Source of the DNA: Babylonia areolata
Taxonomy: Eukaryota; Mollusca; Gastropoda; Neogastropoda; Buccinidae
DNA length: 64,000 bases
Assembly: GCF_041734735.1 (NCBI RefSeq)
Contig: NC_134879.1
Coordinates: forward strand, 10,789,310 to 10,853,309
Direction of reading: 5' to 3'
Under the pieces are notes generated by a model, which did not search any database, was not told the DNA's origin, and worked only from the letters and a program-made list of their open reading frames with translations. Shown piece by piece: positions 58,968 to 64,000 of the stretch. The position numbers and the translations under genes were made by a program. Within the stretch, counting starts at the first letter, position 1, and every line of letters starts with the position of its first letter.

Positions 58968-59125
58968 TCTCCCCAGTTGTCTTTGTTATACTTAGTAAGA
59001 AGTGTGAATGTTGCAGGACCCCTCCACAGAAGATGATGACTCAGAGAACCTCATGATTGCTGAGGATGAGCAGTACTCGGAGCTGAAAGCCATGCTTGCC
59101 AAATTGCCTTGTTACAAAGAAGCTG
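47003..59125 (+). CDS. FEZ1: FEZ1/FEZ2 family protein (fasciculation and elongation protein zeta), partial: gene runs off the right edge
   Basis: Firm coding exons are 47003-47316, 50080-50188, 57065-57220 and 59017-59125, with GT..AG borders and matching phases (CA|G completes a Gln; the last exon ends on one base). Exon 1 starts at ATG 47003 and ends with the conserved [17 protein letters not shown] and IAPVQ block. Exon 2 gives [20 protein letters not shown], matching the family's VWDALTDNYG..MPVDW region. Exon 3 gives [20 protein letters not shown] and [13 protein letters not shown]. Exon 4 is acidic and ends [11 protein letters not shown] proteins are cytosolic adaptors that link kinesin-1 to cargo and serve axon growth and autophagy. 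The coiled-coil C-terminal half is missing, lying beyond 64000. Invertebrates usually have a single FEZ, so the symbol stands for the family rather than orthology to FEZ1 over FEZ2. Confidence 0.9.
47750..48100. repeat. Long compound (CA)n / CAGA microsatellite
   Basis: CA runs with CAGACA, CAGAGA and CACTCA interruptions spanning about 340 bp in FEZ intron 1, broken by a non-repetitive stretch at about 47866-47945. The pure runs at 47818-47857 and 48047-48092 are about 20 units each. Confidence 0.9.
49627..49707. repeat. (CT)n(CA)n compound microsatellite
   Basis: CT run of about 13 units passing directly into a CA run of about 27 units, in FEZ intron 1. Confidence 0.95.
50879..50937 (+). 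other. Exon-like stretch in FEZ intron 2
   Basis: A good acceptor (TTTTGCTCTTAG) precedes GAAGCGGCTGGAGCTAAT. Read in the phase left by exon 2 it gives [19 protein letters not shown] and meets a stop at 50939 if read through, or a GTAAAA donor at 50938. Spliced into the main mRNA it would shift the next exon out of frame. It could be an alternative terminal or poison exon, or chance. Evidence is weak. Confidence 0.2.
51128..51352. repeat. (GT)n, (GA)n, (GT)n cluster
   Basis: TG runs at about 51133-51182 and 51290-51350 flank a GA-rich stretch at 51186-51265, in FEZ intron 2. Confidence 0.95.
51976..53447 (+). mobile_element. TTAA-bounded repeat, copy B (same family as 3002-4643, opposite strand)
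   Basis: It starts TTAACCCCTTTACTGC, similar to the inverted right end of copy A. Blocks shared in order with the reverse complement of copy A include ATAAGACATCCACTGATGTC, CCTGCATCTGTTCTGA, GTTTGGTTCAGTGAACA and TGTCTGGATTAGAAA. Further on, ATAACCTGTTTTATTTTCTT, GGGTGTCATTCTGTGGAGG, TTGATGCACAAAAATTATTA and AAAATTCCCTGGCAAGG are also shared. The matching far terminus is replaced by a CA microsatellite from 53457. A SINE tail at 53231-53284 is nested in it. There are short palindromes near the start (GACATC-CACT-GATGTC). No intact ORF. It lies in FEZ intron 2. Confidence 0.65.
53231..53284 (-). repeat. SINE family 2, truncated 3' tail
   Basis: (TATTTG)n followed by TATTTCTTTTTTATCACAAC and AGATTTCTCTGTGTG is identical in layout to the tail end of the SINE at 55000-55405. 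Confidence 0.7.
53457..53510. repeat. (CA)n microsatellite
   Basis: About 20 CA units, seen directly; abuts the truncated end of repeat copy B. Confidence 0.95.
53783..53880. repeat. (CT)n(TA)n compound microsatellite
   Basis: CT run of about 16 units followed by TA runs of about 30 units, in FEZ intron 2. Confidence 0.95.
53885..54040 (+). repeat. SINE family 1, 3' part
   Basis: CTGAAAATGGAGTATGACTG, AAAATGGCAGTCTT and GGGAGCTGCAGCCTTGAAAA correspond in order to the 3' part of family 1. An AAC-rich tail follows. Partial copies of the same part occur at 60450-60512 and 60785-60830. Confidence 0.55.
54380..54780 (-). repeat. tRNA-derived SINE, family 2, copy 1
   Basis: On the minus strand it begins GGAGTGTTGGCTTAGGGTTA (A-box region) with TTTGATTCCC as a decayed B box. 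It then has AAAAGAACCCACGGCAACAA, GGTTGTCCCTGG, AAAATCCACTTTG and a C-rich expansion at about 54459-54492. It pairs block for block with the copy at 55000-55405 but lacks that copy's (TATTTG)n tail. It lies in FEZ intron 2. Confidence 0.8.
55000..55405 (-). repeat. tRNA-derived SINE, family 2, copy 2 (complete)
   Basis: On the minus strand the head is GGAGTGATGGCCTAGAGGTA (A box TGGCCTAGAGG) with GGTTCGAACTAC as B box. The body has AAAAGAACCCGCGGCAACAA and GGTTGTTCCTGGC, and the end is CACACAGAGAAATCTGTTGTG followed by a (CAAATA)n tail (55005-55025). The boxes are better preserved than in copy 1, so this copy is younger. Confidence 0.85.
55548..55632. repeat. (TA)n microsatellite
   Basis: TA run with two early ACATAC interruptions, followed by a short CA run. 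Seen directly. Confidence 0.95.
55690..55960 (-). mobile_element. Decayed LINE RT C-terminal fragment
   Basis: Minus-strand frames give [20 protein letters not shown] (about 55945-55885), then [12 protein letters not shown], then [20 protein letters not shown]-like sequence. This is the typical GHTLR..NITRQAL...GRPR.TW...LKR..Q.R..WR ending of several LINE families. Frames change along it. The nearby T-run at 55688-55703 could be its poly(A) tail. Confidence 0.6.
56776..57010 (-). repeat. SINE family 1, inverted copy
   Basis: On the minus strand it reads GGACTTTCAATCTGAGGGTC, GAGGATCAAATATGTATACT, AGATCCTGGAACTCGTGTCA and AAGAGTATGGCTGCAT. These are the family 1 blocks in order. Its head ends only about 55 bp upstream of the FEZ exon 3 acceptor at 57064. 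Confidence 0.7.
58800..58965. repeat. Compound CAGACA / (CA)n microsatellite
   Basis: CAGACA-type units followed by CG repeats (CGCGCGCGCG at about 58900-58910) and a CA run of about 27 units. It ends about 50 bp before FEZ exon 4. Confidence 0.95.
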
Positions 59126-59199
59126 GTAAGTTAGTGTTCTTTGTGTGTGTGACCCCAGCACACATGTATGCACATTCTTTTATATACCACTTACTTCTT

Positions 59200-59470
59200 C
59201 TTCTTCTTCCTGTTAGGAGTCCACGGTCATCACGTTTACCATTCTGACACCGTAATGGGGAGGAGCGCAGCAGCATGATCCACCTTCCTAGGTGATGGAA
59301 TGGAGGGTGTAGAATGGTGGGCCCAGTGGTGGGTGGGTGGATGGGTTGGGAGGGGGTGGGGGGGGGAGCCATCAACTGTTTCAGTCATCAGGACCAGGCC
59401 TTTACGGCTACCGAAGCGGCCCCCGGGATCAAGCCCCGACCGGCAGAGCCCTAGTCCTTACCAGTATATA
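59200..59470. repeat. GC-rich repeat-like block
   Basis: GC-rich sequence in the AT-rich FEZ intron 4: GGAGTCCACGGTCATCACG, a G-rich tract (59330-59370), CAGGCCTTTACGGCTACCG and CGGCCCCCGGGATCAAG, then a TA run. It looks like an inserted repeat, but I cannot name its family or limits. Confidence 0.4.
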
Positions 59471-60049
59471 TATATATCTCAAGATGATATAATACGCATG
59501 ACACCCAGTGACACACACGTACTCGTGCACGCATGAGCAGACCTGTCTAAAATCACTGTAGTGAATAGATGATATATCAATGACCAGTCAGTACATGCAC
59601 ACTTGTACACACATGCATGCAAAGAAACAGAGATGACAGAGACAGAAATGTAATAAATGCTGTGGCAATCAATATCTGCTGGAAACTATCCCTCATTACT
59701 GAAAAAGACATACAAAAGCCTGCACTCTCTTTCCTTCTGTTGTATTGATAACTGTCGGTGCACTCTTATTGTATTGATAGCAACCATTGTCCTCTGTAGT
59801 ATTATCGTCAGATCTAGTTCAGCAACTCAGTTCCATAGGCATCCAGTCGGTTGCCGAAACGAAGACTAATTGAATATGTTCGCTGTAGCGTAAACGGAGC
59901 ATCAAGGTAACGTTTCTGTTGCACTGCCTGGCACCATCTGGGCTGTTGTTTTGCAGCAGGCTGTCTGGATCGATATATGGAGATATTGTTCAATAATGTA
60001 TCATTATATATATATATATATATCAGAACATTTGTTCACTGTCATAGAT

Positions 60050-60260
60050 ATTAGTGGAGTTGATCTTTTTTTCCTTTTTTTTGTACTACTGTTCTTTTTA
60101 TTATTATTATGATAATAATAATTATTATTATTATCGTCATTCTCATCATCATCATCACTATTTTTCCCTTTGTTCTTAAAAGAAATTATTGTTGGTAATA
60201 AAATTATTATTATCATCATCATCATCATCATTATTATTATGCTGTCTTGTATTGTGGCTA
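60050..60260. repeat. ATT/ATC trinucleotide-rich stretch
   Basis: Repeated TTATTA, ATCATC and TCATCA units, seen directly in FEZ intron 4. Confidence 0.8.
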
Positions 60261-60329
60261 TCATGGTATATAAGACATCGATCTTTAAAAAAAACTATTG
60301 TTTAGGATTGTGATTAAATTTTTTTGAGG

Positions 60330-60400
60330 GCTGGGGGGCAGGGGAAAGGGGGGTGTGGGTGTGGAGGGATGGGGGTGGGGGGGGTCACAGAAGGGGAGGG
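60330..60400 (+). repeat. G-rich tract
   Basis: Many runs of three to eight Gs in about 70 bp on the FEZ sense strand. A matching C-rich tract is at 61209-61288. Confidence 0.8.
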
Positions 60401-62401
60401 AGAGAAATAATGCAGTGTGAAGACAATGAAGGCAGACAGAAGTGACACACCCCTGAAAATGGAGTACGACTGCCATCATGACGGGGTACAAAACAGTCAT
60501 ACACAGACTAATGTTAAAAGATAATTTTCAAAGCAAGAGCTATTGTTTGTTTTTTTAGTTTAGCCATTAATAGTTGGGTGTTTGTGTGACTGTGTTTTTG
60601 TGTGGGTTAGCAATTTAACATGTCAGTTTACAGGATTTGTAGATTATAATTATCATGCTTGTGATTGTCACCAGAACCTGATTTATATCTTTGCCTTTTT
60701 CTCTCTGTTCTCTCATGCACTCTGCCCTTTATACTGTGCACTAACATTGTACCTAGATTCATAATTCAGAACTTAATCTACCCAGGAAAACAGAGTATGA
60801 CTGCCTAAATGGCACTCAGGTAGGGTGAGAAAGCTCAATATTTTTTGTGAATGTCAAAGCCAAGGAGGAGGGGAGAGAAAGAAAAGAAAAAAAACAAACA
60901 AAAACAACAGCAACAACAACAACAACAAAAAAAAAAACCCTGCCAGAAACAACATAGCTGATTTTCCTGTCATTTTGGATATCTGATGGTTTGAATTATT
61001 TACTGGCTGTGGCACTGTTGTTGAAACACACACAAAAAGAAAAGGGCATCAGATGACGACACTTTAGGCTCCTCTCTAGTTTTGATCTGTCTGTGTGCCT
61101 GTGCATCTCTGTTTGTGTCACTCTTGTCTTTCTGTTTGCAGGCCTGTCTGTGTCTTTCTCTGCCAAGCTCTCTTCTCCCTCTTTCCTCACCTGTCTCTTT
61201 TTGCTCTTGCCCCCCCACCCCCACCCCCCCTCCATCCCTTCACCCCCCCCCCCAGACCCCGCCCCCCCCCCATCCGGCACCCCCCCCATTCATTTCCTTT
61301 CCCCAAGTCCCTTTTAAAGAGGAAATAAAACAGGTACAGTTCAAATTGCTAAAGACAGGGGTTCTCACAGGCAGAGAAGAGGAGCTGTCAGAGGGGAAGT
61401 TCGTTCTGTTCAAAGTTAGCCCCACTTGCTGCACACATCTGTGCTGTGCTGTACAAAATGCTTTCTCAGGGCTGTCAGCTGCCTCAACCACCTACTTCCT
61501 TCTCAGCTGAAGTGCTTGAGAATCCTGTGAATCACACAGTGGGCTCCCAGTCTGCTCTGTTTTGGCTCAGTTTTTTTTTTTTTTTTTTTTTTTTCTCTCT
61601 ACTAACCCCTCCCTTGGCCCCTCGTCATAGGTTCCTGATAGAAGTTTTTTGTTGATGAAATTTTGAGTTATTTCTCCCTGATTCTACCCCCCACCCCTTG
61701 ATTTGTTACTTCATTTTCTTTCATGTTTATTTATGTCTTTTTTCTCTTCAGATATATACACATTACATGAATCATTGAATGTTGATATTTTTAACCTAAT
61801 GGTTGGACTTAAGGCAGCTAAGCTGAACCTGAACTGCAAACTAAAGGAAACTAGATTTCCAGACAAATTACAAGACACAGTTTGCAAAATGGTCCTGCAA
61901 AAATGGAGAGGCTGAAAGTCTGATCTAAAAAAGAAACTTAGATCCCTATTGTTGATAGTTTGACAGGAATCATCAGTTCAGATGAAGGCAAGATCTGTGT
62001 TACAAGACAACTGACACAACAGCTTGCAGCAGACAGACAAAACATTGCGAAACACCCGACCTTAGAAAATACAGGAATAGCACAATAAAAGGGAAAATAC
62101 CGACAAGGAAAAGGATGCTTTGTTGAGTGCCTGTGTCCTGAATTCTCTGGCTGCCCCCCCTCCCCCTTTCAATCCCTTGACCTTTATTCTGTGAAGAAAG
62201 GAAATGAGAAGGGAGTGTTGTGTTGCTGCTGTTGGCATCTCAGGCAGGCCTCTTCCTGGGGAACAGCTGAGCTTTTAATGTTTTATGTATGCTTTCTTAA
62301 AAGCAGTGTGGTCTTGTTCAAGAAACTGTGCACGCAAAGAAATGTATGGGCGATGGGTGTAAAGTTATGTGTGTACATGTATAAAAGAGAAATGGAGGGA
62401 T

Positions 62402-62680
62402 AGGATGTGAGTGAGGGAATGAGAGAGAGTGAGAGAGAGAGAGAGATTGAGAGAATGTCAGTGTGTGTGTGTTTGTGTGTATGTATGCAGTGTGTGTGTG
62501 AGCGTGTGTGTGTGTGCATATGTGTGTGTGTGTGTGTGTGTGTGTGCGTGCACGCGCAGGTTCTTCAATTTGACATCTTTTCACAAAGAGTGACATTAAA
62601 CAAAGTATTTGTGTGTGTGTATTTGTCTGTCTGTCTGTGTTTCTCTGTGTTTGCATACATTTGCGTCTGCATGTGCATGT
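62402..62680. repeat. GA- and GT-rich microsatellite cluster
   Basis: GAGA repeats at about 62420-62450, then GT runs to 62560 and again at 62605-62690, in FEZ intron 4. Confidence 0.85.
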
Positions 62681-62706
62681 GTGTTTGATCTTTTTTTTTT
62701 TCTCAG

Positions 62707-62756
62707 GTCGTTCATATGAAGACCAGTCATTTCTCGGTTTGTCTGTTGATCAAGCT
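62707..62756 (+). CDS. FEZ1: Probable further FEZ exon
   Basis: A strong acceptor (T-run then CTCAG, ending 62706) is followed by a frame in the right phase to continue exon 4 (G + GT). The frame reads GRSYEDQSFLGLSVDQA, similar in spirit to the GSYEERVKRLSVSELNEIL of vertebrate FEZ, which follows at this place. The donor would be GTGTTG at 62757, which is weak, and one or two residues are extra relative to the family. The next exons lie beyond 64000. Confidence 0.4.
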
Positions 62757-62799
62757 GTGTTGCTGACATGCCCTCTAGACCTCTTGTGGTCTGTGGGTA

Positions 62800-63129
62800 T
62801 CAGTTCGTATGAAAAGCATATTATAAATACAAACTAGTCAGTATTCAATTTCAAGCAAAAGCTAAACTGTTATTGTTAAAACATTCTAAAGATCCTCAAT
62901 TTTGACATATCTAAGTTTATACAAAAGTGTATCATTGGATTAATGCAAATGGGTCAGTATTCTAAGCAGGGAGCTGAATAATATCCCAACATTATAAAGC
63001 TCCTCACTTTTGGTATAAGTTGTTATGAAAGGATATTATTAGATTAATACAAATCAATAAATATTTCAATTGGAATGCTAGTTAAAAAATGTTCCAAACA
63101 TTCTAAAGCTCCTCAGTTGATGTGATATC
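62800..63129. repeat. Diverged ~110-bp tandem repeat, three units
   Basis: Units at about 62800-62909, 62910-63015 and 63016-63129 share GTTTATACAAAA/GTTATGAAA starts and ATTCTAAAGCTCCTCA-type ends. They directly precede the array at 63121-63420. Confidence 0.65.
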
Positions 63130-63421
63130 TTCATTTATTTGCTTCTGTTTTTTCTTTTTCTCTTCAGAGTTGAAAGACATGATGATGGTGTGTGTGGATA
63201 TCTACGTATATATATATATATTTTTTTTTTTCTCCCTTTTTTTCTCTCTCTCCAGATTTGAAGAACATGATGTGCACCAATATCTTCATTCATCTGTTTC
63301 TGTTTTTTTTTCCCTTTTCTCTGTCCAGATTTGAAGGACAGGACATGTGCTGATATCTTTGTTTATTTGTCCCTGTTTTTTTTTTTTCTCTCCCCATTTC
63401 TGTCTCTAGAGTTGAAGGACA
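63121..63421 (+). repeat. Four-unit tandem array of splice-acceptor-like repeats
   Basis: Each unit of about 70-90 bp has GATATCTTCATTTATTTG, a long T/C run, CAG (TAG in the last) and then A(G/T)TTGAAGGACAT. The AG dinucleotides end at about 63166, 63255, 63328 and 63409. All four look like 3' splice sites followed by the same short frame (LKDM or LKNM or LKDR). The last unit is cut off by the tail of a LINE at 63422. Confidence 0.75.
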
Positions 63422-64000
63422 TAATAATAATAATAATAATAATTCATAACTTTTCTGTGGTGCGATATCCAGTACTAATGCTGCTCAAAGCGCCTTACAT
63501 CATCGAGCCAGATATAAACATAACATAAAACATTACAACAGCTCAATCCGATGCGTTCACAGAATGAATAAAAAAGCATGATCCACCAAACAATAAAAAT
63601 ATCAAGTAAATAATGCTTAGATTAAAAAGAAATACATTCCTTAAAAACACACATTTTTTAGAAACACACATACATGTGCACGCACACTCACACTCGCTCG
63701 TGCGCGCGTGCACGCGCACACACACACACGCATGCGTGCGCACGCGCCCAGACACTTTAAATATATCGACTACACTAAAATAGGATTACGTGAGTATAAA
63801 TATCTCTAGCAGTAGCATAAAACTCCATGTGGCAAACAGACTTTGGACTATCCATCGTGCTGAGTACAGAAATGTTTGCGGAAAAGGTGCGTTTTCAGAT
63901 CTGACTTGAAGGTCCGGAGATCAGGAGCATTTCTGAGGGACAATGGGAAAGAATTCCAAATTTGGGGTACTTCAGCCATAAAAGACCTTTTCCCTGCACA
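63422..64000 (-). mobile_element. LINE 3' part (RT C-terminus, 3' UTR, (AAT)n tail), continues past the edge
   Basis: Minus-strand translation from the window edge gives GKRSFMAEVPQIWNSFPLSL, then RNAPDLRTFKSDLKTHLFRK. This is the IWNS.P...FKS.LKTHLF signature of a LINE RT C-terminus, and here it has no break. A 3' UTR with CA/CG-rich sequence (63655-63745) follows. Then come AAGGCGCTTTGAGCAGCATT and GGATATCGCACCACAG, and the tail ends in an (AAT)n run at 63422-63441. It is related in layout to 10070-10570. Confidence 0.75.

Noticed and set aside
61752-61915. Exon-like frame after a good acceptor (TTTTTTCTCTTCAG) in the FEZ intron
   Set aside because: It is in a usable phase, but the peptide does not resemble FEZ, has no donor and runs into a stop; probably chance or repeat-derived.

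Overview
The window is nuclear DNA of an animal, most likely a gastropod mollusc. It is intron-rich and AT-rich, crowded with CA/GT, CT/GA and TA microsatellites. It carries tRNA-derived SINEs and (ATT)n-tailed repeat ends of kinds I associate with mollusc genomes. That taxonomic call is inference from repeat character and protein similarity, not from a marker gene.

Four host genes are supported exon by exon with matching splice sites and reading phases. (1) NDUFAF1, + strand, 2399-7181: 3 coding exons, 308 residues; assembly factor of mitochondrial complex I. (2) GNPNAT1, - strand, 25476-20073: 6 coding exons, 193 residues; cytosolic glucosamine-6-phosphate acetyltransferase of the UDP-GlcNAc pathway. 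(3) CRLS1, + strand, 26278-33722: 7 coding exons, 378 residues; mitochondrial cardiolipin synthase. (4) A FEZ1/FEZ2-type kinesin cargo adaptor, + strand, from 47003 past the right edge: four firm exons and one probable one. GNPNAT1 and CRLS1 are head to head, with about 800 bp between their start codons, so they probably share a promoter. Two of the four products act in the mitochondrial inner-membrane system, but the genes are neighbours, not an operon.

The rest is mobile DNA and simple repeats. 3002-4643 is a TTAA-bounded repeat with a second, oppositely oriented copy at 51976-53447. 8120-9562 is a decayed LINE on the - strand, and 10070-10570 is a LINE 3' end on the + strand. 14054-17789 is a broken Ty3/Gypsy LTR retrotransposon fossil with short terminal repeats and a 5-bp target duplication. 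34618-38099 is a TTAA-bounded, palindrome-rich element; inside it lies a - strand LINE fragment, which is itself split by a tRNA-headed retroposon with a 15-bp target duplication. 38506-39170 is a second TTAA-bounded element. 41760-42440, 55690-55960 and 63424-64000 hold further LINE fragments. SINEs lie at 28308-28590, 32826-32945, 44523-45150, 54380-54780, 55000-55405 and 56776-57010.

The most interesting non-genic pattern is the recurring architecture of the TTAA-bounded elements. At least three sequence families share TTAA target sites, imperfect inverted ends that in most cases start CC or CT, and short hyphenated palindromes just inside the ends. This is what piggyBac-type DNA transposons and their non-autonomous derivatives look like. 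Also notable are a near-perfect 248-bp tandem duplication downstream of GNPNAT1 that doubles a poly(A) signal, and a four-unit array in a FEZ intron in which every unit looks like a 3' splice site. I found no CRISPR, phage, operon or obviously new enzymatic system.
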